From Phenylobacterium sp. (lineage in GTDB: Bacteria; Pseudomonadota; Alphaproteobacteria; Caulobacterales; Caulobacteraceae), in contig NZ_WGNY01000030.1 of assembly GCF_016124325.1 (NCBI RefSeq), forward strand, positions 124,001-188,000: 64,000 bases of DNA, given 5' to 3'. This document shows positions 33,737-43,043 of this stretch, piece after piece (position 1 is the first letter of the stretch; every line of letters begins with the position of its first letter). The position numbers and the translations under genes were made by a program. Below the pieces are notes generated by a model. It was given only the letters and a program-made list of their open reading frames with translations, did not search any database and was not told the origin of the DNA.

Positions 33737-34457
33737 CATCTGCACCCCTGCATCGAGCGCACCCGCGGCGCCCGCTACGGATAGGCGCCATCCGGCCGCC
33801 CCAGGGGTCACGACCTCGGCCGCCCCAGGCCACTTTCACCCGAGGCGCGAATCCGCCCGGCCCGGAGTCGCGCCACAGGCGACCACCGCGCGGGCCAGCG
33901 CCGCCGCCTGGCCCGCGTCGGCGACCTCGCCCCGCCGACGACCCGCTCCGAACTGGGCGATCCGACCACGGCGCGCGACGCCCCGAAAGCGCTCCAAAAC
34001 AACGCCCCACCCTCCCTCTCTGTCATCCCGGTTTCGGCGCAGCCGAAGACCGGGACCCTTGGGCGCGGGAGGTTGACGGCGGAGCGGGAGGCAGGAATGC
34101 GCGAGGAGGGGGCGTTGGCGTCGGAGCGGGAACCGGACGTTCAATCGGCCTACGCGACTGCCGATCGCTTTCGGCGAACGACCACTCTGAACTTGGCCTC
34201 TGCGGGGACCGTCTGCACGAACCGCAGGCGACTGAAGCTGGGCAAAACACCGCAAGGCGCTGATGGCAAGGTCCTGTGAGGCTCCCGTCCAGCCGCGCCT
34301 ATGGATGGACTAAATGTTGCATTTTCGAAGAAAAACTCGTCCACAAAAAATGACGGTGCGACAAATAGTTAGCATTTCATCGGACTATTATCAGAACAAA
34401 TTTATGGAAGCTATTCCACTAATGATGTAGAGTTCGGACTCATGCGGGAGAAGCGTT
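33737..34457. other. Left flank of the ietAS island
   Basis: 721 bp without a supportable gene. Left part: host-like G+C-rich sequence and one repeat arm (34022-34060). From about 34290 the base composition shifts sharply to A/T (runs such as GAAGAAAAAC, ACAAAAAATGAC, CAAATTTATGG), continuing into the ATPase gene. No tRNA, integrase or direct-repeat att site is visible. Confidence 0.6.
34022..34060. repeat. Inverted-repeat element, copy F (single arm)
   Basis: GTCATCCCGG, stem TTTCGGCGCAGCCGAA, then GACCGGGACCCTTGG. It lies near the point where composition begins to change. Confidence 0.6.
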
Positions 34458-35582
34458 GTGAGTGCTGAGAGTTCGAAAATGAGGGATGATTTCCTGACGT
34501 TGGCGCGGTTGGCGCTGACGGACAAATCGCAGGACATCCCGCTGTTCTTGAACAAGGTCGCGAGAAAATGTCGCGACGGCGATCCAGAGCTGTCTGGCGA
34601 GTTGGGCAGCTTGGTGAAGGCCGCTACGAGCCGAAGCTCCGCGCTGCGCAGAGAGGCTGGCGTGCCGGTTCCCGTCGACTCCGATTCACGCCTCCACCTA
34701 TTGCGGATTGAGTCGCCGAACCCCGACGCTCCGACGCCTGTCTTTGCGCCGGAGATCGGCCATCAAATATTGAGCCTTGTGCGGGAGCGCCGCGAGATAG
34801 AACGGCTAACCTCTTCAGGCTTGGAGCCCACTAAGTCGGCGCTGTTTGTCGGCCCCCCGGGCGTGGGCAAGACGATGTCTGCCCGGTGGATCGCCAGCCA
34901 ACTTGGTTTGCCGCTGTTGGTGCTCGACCTTTCAGCGGTGATGAGCAGCTTCCTTGGCCGGACGGGAAACAACGTTAGGGCCGTGCTCGACTACGCGAAG
35001 CGACAATCCTGCGTGCTGTTGCTCGATGAGTTCGACTCGATTGCAAAGCGTCGAGACGATGCGACAGAGGTTGGTGAACTGAAGCGGCTCGTCACGGTGC
35101 TGCTACAGGAGATCGATGACTGGCCGCCATCCGGCATGCTGATCGCCGCAACCAATCATTCGGAACTGCTGGATCCCGCTGTGTGGCGGCGCTTCGACCT
35201 AGTGGTGCGCTTCCCCAGCCCAGCGCGCGAAGACGTCGCCAGAGCCATTCGCCGGCTCCTAGGCGATGACGAAGGGGTCGGTGCCGAATGGATCGACGTC
35301 CTTTCCATTGTGCTCGGGGATGCGAGCTACAGCGACATCGCGAAGCGCATCGTCCACCTCCGTCGTGCGGCGGTCCTCGATGAGCTGCGGCTCGATGACG
35401 AGATCCAGAAATTCGTGCGCCAGCGGGTCGCGGAGCTGCCACGCAGCGAAAAGCTCGAGCTTGCGGAGCGCTTGTCGGCGGTGAGTTCGATCTCGCAACG
35501 GGCCGCCTCTGAGATCACAGGCGTAAGCAGAGACACGATTAGAAAGCGGAGTGCGAAGTCCGCGGGAGGCCCGCATGGCTGA
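34458..35582 (+). CDS. ietA: IetA-like AAA+ ATPase
   Basis: 374 residues, single AAA+ module of the FtsH/spastin type. Walker A GPPGVGKT (132-139), Walker B LLLDEFD (187-193), sensor-1 ATNH (231-234) and Arg finger pair in WRRFD (244-245). N-terminal ~95 residues are helical. The C-terminus (~345-364, ISQRAASEITGVSRDTIRKR) looks like a helix-turn-helix. GTG 34458 follows GGGAG; ATG 34479 is possible. It overlaps the protease gene by 8 bp. AAA ATPase plus cytosolic subtilase is the ietAS arrangement known from Agrobacterium plasmid stability and from anti-phage screens. The ATPase probably restrains or loads the protease. Confidence 0.85.
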   Translation: MSAESSKMRDDFLTLARLALTDKSQDIPLFLNKVARKCRDGDPELSGELGSLVKAATSRSSALRREAGVPVPVDSDSRLHLLRIESPNPDAPTPVFAPEIGHQILSLVRERREIERLTSSGLEPTKSALFVGPPGVGKTMSARWIASQLGLPLLVLDLSAVMSSFLGRTGNNVRAVLDYAKRQSCVLLLDEFDSIAKRRDDATEVGELKRLVTVLLQEIDDWPPSGMLIAATNHSELLDPAVWRRFDLVVRFPSPAREDVARAIRRLLGDDEGVGAEWIDVLSIVLGDASYSDIAKRIVHLRRAAVLDELRLDDEIQKFVRQRVAELPRSEKLELAERLSAVSSISQRAASEITGVSRDTIRKRSAKSAGGPHG

Positions 35583-37803
35583 ACAGCGCAACTTTCTCCT
35601 CGGCAAGGGTGAGCGTCTGACCGAACCGGTTTTGCCATCTGGGCGGAAGCTGGAGCGCATTCCTCCCTACACCTATGAGGAAGCACGGGTTCGGCTCCGG
35701 CCCATGATCGAATCCGCACTCAGCGAATTGACGCGTCTGCCTGAGAACGCACGACCTCTTGGGCAGGTCGTCGGCAACGTTACGCTGAACCCCGAATATA
35801 TCGCGAAGAGCTACTATCCCGAGCACGTGCTGAAGACCTATGGCTTGAAAGCCGTGGGCAGCAAGCCGACGGTCGTGACGCCGGACCAGCGGAGCCCCGA
35901 CAGAACAGGCCGCGCCCGCCCGCCGGTCGAGAAGCCGACAACCCAACTCTTTGTCGCCGGGAATATCGGATCGTTCAGAAGGCTCCTCGCCGACATTGAG
36001 GCGTCTTCTGTCGCCGACGCGGTGCAGCAGGACCTTCCGGCGCTGGAGCAATTCAACGCACCCGATCCGGCGTCAAAGATCAAAGGATCGTTGCCGCAAG
36101 CGCCAGAAGTCGCGCTTGAGGTTGTGCTTCACGCCACAGAGTTTCGGAGCGACACCTACATTATCACCGCGTTTCAGGATTTTCTGAACGCGCGCGGTCT
36201 GGAAGCTGATCTCCAACACCGCTTTCATGCTGGCGGCTTGTGTTTCCTGCGGATGGTTGCTCCTTCCGCCGTCGTTCCCGAGATCGCACTGTTTTCGTTC
36301 CTGCGCGCGGTCCGTGAGATGCCGCGCCTACGCGACCTTGTGCCGCTTCGCGGTGCACCAGGTTTTGGAGCCGCCACATTGCCGACGGCGGCGGCAATTG
36401 ATCCCAACGTGCGCGTCGCGATCTTTGACGGCGGCCTGCCCGAAAACTCGCCGCTGACTCCCTGGGTGACGTGCTTTGATCCGCCTGGCATTGGCCCGCC
36501 GGTGCCTGATGCTCTTGACCACGGCTACGCGGTCACGGGTGCTGCGCTCTTCGGCTCACTCAGCTCTGGGACGGCACCGCGCCCTTTTGCAAATGTCCAT
36601 CACATCAGAGTGTGGGACGAGAACTCGGGGAGCGATCCCCTAGAACTGTTCGACGTGTTGGAGAGGATCAAAAACACACTCGATAGCTCGCCGAAGTACG
36701 ATTTCATCAACCTGAGCCTCGGCCCCTGCCTGCCTATCGAGGATGATGATGTGCATGCTTGGACGGCCGTGTTGGACGAGTACCTCGCCGACGGGGCATG
36801 TGTCGCGACCATCGCGGTGGGTAATGATGGCGAGCGGGATGCCGACGCCGGCCTGAACCGTATCCAAGTGCCGGCAGACACTGTGAACGGCTTGTCGATC
36901 GGCGCATCCGACGGCCAAGGCCCGACATGGAAGCGCGCACCCTATAGCTCCGTCGGGCCAGGCCGCAGCCCCGGCCTCGTGAAGCCTGATCTTGTCGCCT
37001 TTGGCGGTTGCGCGGCTGCTCCTTACATTGTGCTGGGCGGTGCGGGTCAGTCAAATCGCGTCGCGCAGTGTGGGACCAGCTTTGCGGCTCCTCACACGCT
37101 TCGAATCGGAACGGGTGTTAAGGCCAACTTCGGCGGCGCGCTCGACGCCCTAGCTGTGCGGACGCTGCTGATCCATACCGCCGAGGCGAGCGAAGAGCCT
37201 CAGCACGAGATCGGGTGGGGACGCGTGTCCGAGAACATCGACGACATCATCGTCTGTCCCGACGGCTCGTTCCGGGTTGTCTACCAGGGCGAACTCACCG
37301 CGTCGAAATACCTCCGCGCCGAAATCCCTCTGCCGGACGAAGCGCTGCGCGGCATGGTGAGCATCAAGGCTACATGTTGCTTCGCGACAGAGATCGATTC
37401 CGCTCATCCAGGCAGCTACACCCGGAGCGGGCTTGAAATCTTCTTCAGACCGCACGCTTCAATCGTCGAAGAGAATGCGACCCACGCGAAGACATCGACC
37501 TTCTTATCGCAATCAAGACTCTATCAGACCGAAGATCTTCTGCGCACGGACGCGCACAAGTGGGAGACAAGCCTCCATGGGGCGGTGCGAAAGCGAGCGT
37601 CGAGTCTGGAGCGGCCGGTGTTCGACATCCATTACCTGTCCCGCGACGAAGGGCACGTCGATCACCAAACGGCCAAGATCAAATACGCGCTTGTCATCAC
37701 AGTGGAGGCTCCAAGGCACAAGGACCTCTACGACATGATTGTCCGGAAATATCGGAATGTGCTTGAGCCGATGGTTCCGATCCAAGTCCCGATCCAAGTC
37801 TAG
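35575..37803 (+). CDS. ietS: IetS-like subtilisin-family (S8) serine protease
   Basis: 742 residues without signal peptide, prepeptide or membrane segment, so cytoplasmic. The S8 domain occupies ~275-570 with all catalytic residues: Asp285 (VAIFDGGLP), His316 (ALDHGYAVTG), oxyanion Asn417 (AVGNDG), Ser502 (CGTSFAAPH). The ~270 N-terminal and ~170 C-terminal residues have no recognised domain; the C-terminus ends in the duplicated VPIQVPIQV. Start ATG 35575 (GGGAGG six bases upstream), overlapping the ATPase stop (ATGGCTGA), so the two are made in step. Expected to be the toxic effector of the pair. Composition is lower in G+C than all flanking genes. Confidence 0.88.
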   Translation: MAEQRNFLLGKGERLTEPVLPSGRKLERIPPYTYEEARVRLRPMIESALSELTRLPENARPLGQVVGNVTLNPEYIAKSYYPEHVLKTYGLKAVGSKPTVVTPDQRSPDRTGRARPPVEKPTTQLFVAGNIGSFRRLLADIEASSVADAVQQDLPALEQFNAPDPASKIKGSLPQAPEVALEVVLHATEFRSDTYIITAFQDFLNARGLEADLQHRFHAGGLCFLRMVAPSAVVPEIALFSFLRAVREMPRLRDLVPLRGAPGFGAATLPTAAAIDPNVRVAIFDGGLPENSPLTPWVTCFDPPGIGPPVPDALDHGYAVTGAALFGSLSSGTAPRPFANVHHIRVWDENSGSDPLELFDVLERIKNTLDSSPKYDFINLSLGPCLPIEDDDVHAWTAVLDEYLADGACVATIAVGNDGERDADAGLNRIQVPADTVNGLSIGASDGQGPTWKRAPYSSVGPGRSPGLVKPDLVAFGGCAAAPYIVLGGAGQSNRVAQCGTSFAAPHTLRIGTGVKANFGGALDALAVRTLLIHTAEASEEPQHEIGWGRVSENIDDIIVCPDGSFRVVYQGELTASKYLRAEIPLPDEALRGMVSIKATCCFATEIDSAHPGSYTRSGLEIFFRPHASIVEENATHAKTSTFLSQSRLYQTEDLLRTDAHKWETSLHGAVRKRASSLERPVFDIHYLSRDEGHVDHQTAKIKYALVITVEAPRHKDLYDMIVRKYRNVLEPMVPIQVPIQV

Positions 37804-37932
37804 TTCCCGGCTTAGGGGCCACAGCCGGGCGGCTTGAAAGGCCGATCCCTCTTGGTGGCGAACTCAGGGGCGGGAACCACGGCCACCCGTCGGCAAGGCT
37901 CGCCGCTGGCGAACCGACATTCCGGACGTCCC

Positions 37933-38969
37933 CTAAGAGTCAGTAGCCGCTCCCCACCCCGTCACCATCCGCCGCAACCGCCCCAGCGCCCGCCGCGCGA
38001 GCCCGCGCCGCGCCGCCAACCCATCCGCCCCCGCCGCCCGCGCGTCCGACATCGGCGGCGCCGAGACATCCAGGAACGCCCTCGGCGTCGCCACGCCGTT
38101 GATGCCGTTCTCCACCGGCTCGCCCGTGCGCACGTCGGGCAGGCCGCGGCGGAAGCCGATCTGGCCGGCGAAGGGGTTGGAGAGCAGCGGGGTCCAGTAG
38201 GCGCAGTCCGCGAAGAAATAGTGCGTCACCTGGCTCAGCCGGCTCCGGGTGCGGTCGGTGTGCGGCGCCCCGCCGTGGTGCAGGCCGGCGGCCCAGATCA
38301 GCGCCTGGCCCTTCCTGGGATGGAACTCGACGGGCGCCACGCCACAGCGTTCGCGCAGCTCGCCCCACACCTGGTCGAACATCTCCACCCGCTCGCCGAT
38401 GCGGTCGGCGAAGGGCGCCGGGCGGCCGATGTGCTCGTTGTAGAAGACCGGCCAGCGGTGGCTGCCCGGATAGTAGATCAGGGGGCCGGCGCCGGGCCCC
38501 ACGTCCTCCAGCGCCACCCACACCCCGCACATGAAGTTCTCGGGCGCCGAGGCGAAGTGGATCAGGTCGATGTGGGCCGCCTGCTGCGAGCCGATCGGGA
38601 AATTCAGCGTCTGGAACGGGAAGGCCGCGCGGCCGTAGATCCGCGACAGCAGGGCGGCGACCTCGGCGTTGGCGGCGATGCGGCGGACGCTGGCGTTGTC
38701 GCGCCAGGCGTCGGAGGCGCGCTCCAGGGCCTCGATCTTCCCGGCGCGCCAGTCGTCCCAGGGCCGGTCGGCGAACAGCGAGGCCGCGATATCGGCGGCC
38801 AGGGCGTCCAGCTCGGGCTCGGGGAAGTCGATCACCGCGAAGCCGTCGCGGTTGAGCGCCTCGGCCACCCGGCGTGTCTCGGCGTCCCATTGCCCGTCGG
38901 CGGCGATCTCGTCGAAGAACGGGCTGTCGATCAGGGGCACGCCCGGCAGCCGCTCGCGGGCGGGACGCA

Positions 38970-38970
<1 letters not shown>
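37933..38970 (-). CDS. Phytanoyl-CoA dioxygenase (PhyH)-like oxygenase
   Basis: 345 residues, Fe(II)/2-oxoglutarate double-stranded beta-helix. The facial triad is visible: HID in QQAAHIDLIHF, and the distal His in ALIWAAGLHHGGAPHTDR, followed by Arg-rich RTRSRLSQVTHYFF for oxoglutarate binding. MCGVWVALEDVGPGAGPLIYYPGSHRWP is the usual PhyH core (split here by position). It hydroxylates an unknown substrate. Start ATG 38970 overlaps the dut stop (ATGA), an unusual partner, so they share a transcript with coaBC upstream. Confidence 0.85.
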
Positions 38971-39428
<458 letters not shown>

Positions 39429-39450
39429 TTGGAATCCTCTCAAATCAAGC

Positions 39451-39573
39451 GTCATGGTCGGGCTCGTCCCCGCCACCCGGAAACGCCGAGGCGGCGGGCC
39501 GTGATACGGCCTCGACCCGCCCCGTCTCCGAACGTCAGCGCGTCTGGGTCGCCGGGACAAGCCCGGCGATGAC
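39451..39573. repeat. Inverted-repeat element, copy H (two arms)
   Basis: Left arm GTCATGGTCGGGCTCGTCCC (39451-39478) and right arm CTGGGTCGCCGGGAC...CGGCGATGAC (39544-39573) in opposite orientation, in the coaBC-dut gap. The sequence is more divergent than copies A, C and D. Confidence 0.5.
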
Positions 39574-39584
39574 GATCGATGGGT

Positions 39585-40775
39585 TCAGAGCGCCTCGGCG
39601 ATGCGCTGGGCGAGGCGTCGGGCGACCTCGCCCTTGGCCATGCGCTCCCATCGCTCGATTCCCCCCGCCGAGACGATGGCCACGGCGTTGTCGTCGCCGC
39701 CCATCGTCCCTTCGACGCTCACGTCGTTGGCCACGATCCAGTCGCAACCCTTGCGCGCCAGCTTGTCGCCGGCGTGCTTTTCCACCGCGTCGGTCTCGGC
39801 GGCGAAGCCCACCACCAGCTTGGGCCGCGCCTTGGCCTTGGAGAGCGTGGCCAGGATGTCGGGGTTCTCCACCAGGCTGATCGCCGGGGGCCCGCCCGCG
39901 CCCTTCTTGATCTTCGAGCCGTTCAGGGTCTCGGGCCGCCAGTCGGCGACGGCGGCGACGCAGACGGCGATGTCGGCGGGCAGCGCCGCCTCGCAGGCGG
40001 CCAGCATCTCGCGCGCGGTCTCCACGTCGACCCGGCGCACGCCGGCCGGCGCGGCCAGGGCCGTGGGGCCGCTGACCAGGGTGACCTCGGCGCCCAGGGC
40101 GGCCAGGGCGCTGGCGATCGCATAGCCCTGCTTGCCCGACGAGCGGTTGGTGAGCAGGCGCACCGGGTCGATCGGCTCGGCGGTGGGCCCGGCGGTGACG
40201 ATGGCGCGCCTGCCGGCCAGCGGACGCGCGGCGGCGCCGGACAGCGCCGTCAGCACGGCGTCGAGGATCGCCGGCGGCTCGGCCATGCGGCCGGGGCCGA
40301 ACTCGCCGCAGGCCATGGCGCCCTCGTCGGGACCCACGAACGTCACCCCGTCGGCCTTCAGCGCAGCCAGGTTGCGCTGGGTGGCCGGGTGCTCCCACAT
40401 CCGCACGTTCATGGCCGGGGCCATCAGCACGGGCTTGTCGGTGGCCAGCAGGATGGTGGAGGCCAGGTCGCCGGCCAGGCCGTTCGCGGCCTTGGCCATC
40501 AGGTCGGCCGTGGCCGGGGCGACCACCACGAGGTCGGCCGAGCGCGACAGCTCGATATGGCCCATCTCGGCCTCGTCGGTGAGGCTGAACAGCTCGGTGT
40601 AGACCTTGTCCTCGGCCAGGGCCGAGAGGCTGAGCGGGGTGACGAACTGGGCGCCGGCCGCCGTCAGGATCGGGCGCACGCCGACCCCGGCCTTGCGCAG
40701 CAGCCGCGTCAGCTCCAGCGCCTTGTAGGCCGCGATCCCGCCGCCGACGATCAGGAGAACCCGCTTGTCGCTCAA
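39585..40775 (-). CDS. coaBC: Bifunctional phosphopantothenoylcysteine decarboxylase/synthetase
   Basis: 396 residues, coenzyme A synthesis. The N-terminal CoaC flavoprotein has GGGIAAYKALELTRLL, HIELSRSADLVVVAPATADL and MAPAMNVRMWEHPAT. The C-terminal CoaB has TAGPTAEPIDPVRLLTNRSS followed by GKQGYAIA, and late NDVS and KGCDWIVAN-type segments. It makes 4'-phosphopantothenoylcysteine and decarboxylates it. The start is TTG 40775 (GAGG eight bases before), since the product then begins SDKRVLLIVGGGIAAYK like the family; a longer form adds unrelated residues. Confidence 0.95.
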   Translation of the reverse strand: MSDKRVLLIVGGGIAAYKALELTRLLRKAGVGVRPILTAAGAQFVTPLSLSALAEDKVYTELFSLTDEAEMGHIELSRSADLVVVAPATADLMAKAANGLAGDLASTILLATDKPVLMAPAMNVRMWEHPATQRNLAALKADGVTFVGPDEGAMACGEFGPGRMAEPPAILDAVLTALSGAAARPLAGRRAIVTAGPTAEPIDPVRLLTNRSSGKQGYAIASALAALGAEVTLVSGPTALAAPAGVRRVDVETAREMLAACEAALPADIAVCVAAVADWRPETLNGSKIKKGAGGPPAISLVENPDILATLSKAKARPKLVVGFAAETDAVEKHAGDKLARKGCDWIVANDVSVEGTMGGDDNAVAIVSAGGIERWERMAKGEVARRLAQRIAEAL

Positions 40776-40894
40776 GCCGCGCGCCTCGCCTTGGTGTGAT
40801 GGGGTCTGGATGTAGGGCAAAGCCGGGGACTCGACAAACGGCGAGGCTTGTGTTCTTTCTTTGTTCCAGACGTGCGGATCTGGAGGCCACAACC

Positions 40895-41452
40895 ATGGCG
40901 GCGACGCGGATTTCCCTGCTGATCGCGACGGCGGCGGCGCTGGCGCTGAGCGCCTGCGACAACGGCCCCTCGGCGGTCGCGGCCAAGCCCGAGGCGGCCG
41001 CCCCGGCCGCGGAACGGACGACTTCGAGCCCACCTTCCGAAACGGCCGCGTCCTCGGTCCCCCGCGTCGACCACCGGAACGACCCGGTGACCCTGGTCTC
41101 CGGCAAGCCCATGTGGTCGGCCAGCCGCCGCTATTCGGCTGAGGAGAACGCCCAGCGCGCGTTCGACCGCAACGGCGAGGCCTTCGGCGCGGCCAGCGTC
41201 GACGAGTTCGTGACCAAGGCCCACGCCTTCGTCGAGCACCCGCCCAGGGGCGCGCTCACCCTCACCCGCGCCAACGGCGACAGGCTGATCTACGACCCCA
41301 AGGCCAATGTCTTCGCCGTGGTCAGCAAGGCCGGCGCGCCGCGCACCATGTTCAAGCCCGACGACGGCATGGCCTACTGGGACCAGCAGAAGGCGCGCGA
41401 AGCCAAGCGCCAGACCGCCCGCCGGACCCGCGGGGCCGACGACGACGCCTGA
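40895..41452 (+). CDS. Lipoprotein with CdiA/FHA-toxin-like C-terminal domain
   Basis: 185 residues. Lipobox LSAC (Cys21) with TGGAGG before ATG 40895. A disordered Ala/Ser/Pro linker (22-70) leads to a compact domain (~80-165): FDRNGEAFGAASVDEFVTKA, then GDRLIYDPKANVFAVVSKAG and PRTMFKPDDGMAYW. That order (NGxxFG, then YDPxxNxFxVV, then RTxFKPxxGxxYW) is the pattern of a toxin domain at the C-termini of CdiA/filamentous haemagglutinin-like proteins. Whether it is a nuclease here is unknown; no immunity gene is adjacent. Divergent from coaBC. Confidence 0.65.
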   Translation: MAATRISLLIATAAALALSACDNGPSAVAAKPEAAAPAAERTTSSPPSETAASSVPRVDHRNDPVTLVSGKPMWSASRRYSAEENAQRAFDRNGEAFGAASVDEFVTKAHAFVEHPPRGALTLTRANGDRLIYDPKANVFAVVSKAGAPRTMFKPDDGMAYWDQQKAREAKRQTARRTRGADDDA

Positions 41453-41461
41453 GGCGCCGGC

Positions 41462-41475
41462 CGAACGAGCGTTTG
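41462..41475. promoter_or_regulatory. PsrA/FadR-like operator, site 4
   Basis: CGAACGAGCGTTTG: right half-site perfect, left half-site one mismatch (CGAAC for CAAAC). It lies 67 bp before the acyl-CoA dehydrogenase ATG at 41542. Confidence 0.5.
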
Positions 41476-41541
41476 ATCTCGCCTCCCGACGGGTCTAGCA
41501 TACCCGACCTACGAAAAAGGACGCTGGGAGGCGTGGCGGTC

Positions 41542-42867
41542 ATGGCTTGGGATTTCGAGACCGATCCGGAGTTCCAGAAGAAGCTGGACTGGATCGAGGA
41601 CTTCATGCGCGACGAGGTCGAGCCGATCTCCCACCTGGGCATGGCGGCCTGGTCGTCGGTGGGCCGCGAGAAGTTCATCAAGCCGTTGCAGCAGAAGGTG
41701 AAGGATCAGGGACTGTGGGCCTGCCACCTGGGCCCCGAGCTGGGAGGCCAGGGCTTCGGCCAGCTCAAGCTGGCGCTGATGAACGAGAAGCTGGGCCGCA
41801 ACAACCTGGCCCCCAGCGTCTTCGGCTGCCAGGCGCCCGACAGCGGCAACGCCGAGATCATCGCCCACTACGGCACCGACAAGCAGAAGGAAGCCTACCT
41901 CTGGCCGCTGCTGAACGGTGAGATCCGCTCGGCCTTCTCCATGAGCGAACCCACCGGCGGCTCCGACCCGCTTACCTTCCAGACCCGCGCGGTGCTGGAC
42001 GGCGACGAGTGGGTGATCAATGGCGAGAAGTGGTTCTCCACCAACGCCCGCTACGCCAAGGTTCTGGTGCTCTATGCGATCACCGATCCCGACGCCAAGG
42101 ACCCCTACCGGCGCACCTCGATCTTCCTGGTGCCCACCGACACGCCCGGCGTGGAGATCGTGCGCAACGTCGCGGTCGGCGCGGGCGGCGAGATCGGCGG
42201 CGGCAACGAGGGCTACGTCCGCTACAACAACGTGCGCCTGCCCTACGACGCCCTGCTGGGCGAGCGCGGCCAGGCCTTCGTGATCGCCCAGGTGCGGCTG
42301 GGCGGCGGACGCGTCCACCACGCCATGCGCACCGTCGGCGCCTGCCGCCACGCCCTGGACCTGATGTGCCGCCGCGCGGTCTCACGCACCACGCGCGACG
42401 GCCGGCTGTCGGACCTGCAGATGGTGCAGGAGCAGATCGCCGATTCCTGGATCGCGGTGGAGAGCTTCCGCCTGCTGGTCCTGCGCACCGCCTGGCTGAT
42501 CGACAAGCACAGGGACTACCAGAAGGTCCGCAAGGACATCGCCGCCATCAAGGTGGCCATGCCCAAGGTCTACCATGACGTGGCGACCAAGGCCGCGCAC
42601 CTGCACGGCGCGCTGGGCGTCTCCAACGAGATGCCCTTCATGCACATGGTCAACTCCAGCCTCGTCATGGGCATCGCCGACGGGCCGACCGAGGTGCACA
42701 AGGTCACCCTCGCCAAGCAGGTGCTCAAGGACTACCAGCCCGACAACGACCTCTTCCCGAACTACCACATTCCGAAGCTGCGGGAGGAAGCCCAGAAGCG
42801 GTTCGCCAAGGAGTTGGGCGAGATCCGCGACCACTACGCCGGCCGCCGCCAGAAGGCCGACGCCTGA
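41542..42867 (+). CDS. Acyl-CoA dehydrogenase (ACAD10/11-like)
   Basis: 441 residues, paralogous in layout to the enzyme at 21263: SAFSMSEPTGGSDPLTFQTR for FAD contact, EWVINGEKWFSTNARYAK, a C-terminal HLHGALGVSNEMPFMHM and ADGPTEVHKVTLAKQVL. It oxidises an acyl-CoA of unknown chain type. GGGAGG lies ten bases before ATG 41542. A CAAAC/GTTTG-type dyad upstream suggests control with the other dehydrogenase. Followed by repeat copy D. Confidence 0.92.
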   Translation: MAWDFETDPEFQKKLDWIEDFMRDEVEPISHLGMAAWSSVGREKFIKPLQQKVKDQGLWACHLGPELGGQGFGQLKLALMNEKLGRNNLAPSVFGCQAPDSGNAEIIAHYGTDKQKEAYLWPLLNGEIRSAFSMSEPTGGSDPLTFQTRAVLDGDEWVINGEKWFSTNARYAKVLVLYAITDPDAKDPYRRTSIFLVPTDTPGVEIVRNVAVGAGGEIGGGNEGYVRYNNVRLPYDALLGERGQAFVIAQVRLGGGRVHHAMRTVGACRHALDLMCRRAVSRTTRDGRLSDLQMVQEQIADSWIAVESFRLLVLRTAWLIDKHRDYQKVRKDIAAIKVAMPKVYHDVATKAAHLHGALGVSNEMPFMHMVNSSLVMGIADGPTEVHKVTLAKQVLKDYQPDNDLFPNYHIPKLREEAQKRFAKELGEIRDHYAGRRQKADA

Positions 42868-42897
42868 GGCGAGGCGCCGAACTCTCGGCCCTAGGTC

Positions 42898-43041
42898 GTC
42901 ATCCCGGCCGAAGCGCTCGCAAGGGCGCGTAGAGCCGGGATCCAGCCGCACGGCGGCGACGCCGCTCATGGGCGCGTGGCGAGGATTGAGCTGCTGGGTC
43001 CCGGATCTTCGGGCGCGCTGCGCCCTGCGTCCGGGATGACG
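42898..43041. repeat. Bipartite inverted-repeat element, copy D
   Basis: Left arm GTCATCCCGGCCGAAG...GCCGGGATCCAGCCGCACGG (42898-42963) and right arm CTGCTGGGTCCCGGATCTTC to CGTCCGGGATGACG (42991-43041). It fills the convergent gap between the acyl-CoA dehydrogenase and the molybdenum hydroxylase operon. The left arm carries the same CCGCACGGCGGC run that copy A has (inverted) in its interior. Confidence 0.8.
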
Positions 43042-43043
43042 AG

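Noticed and set aside
33737..38000. Integrase, IS ends, tRNA or att repeats around the ietAS island
   Set aside because: Searched by eye at both flanks; no direct repeat of useful length, no recombinase remnant and no tRNA-like cloverleaf found.
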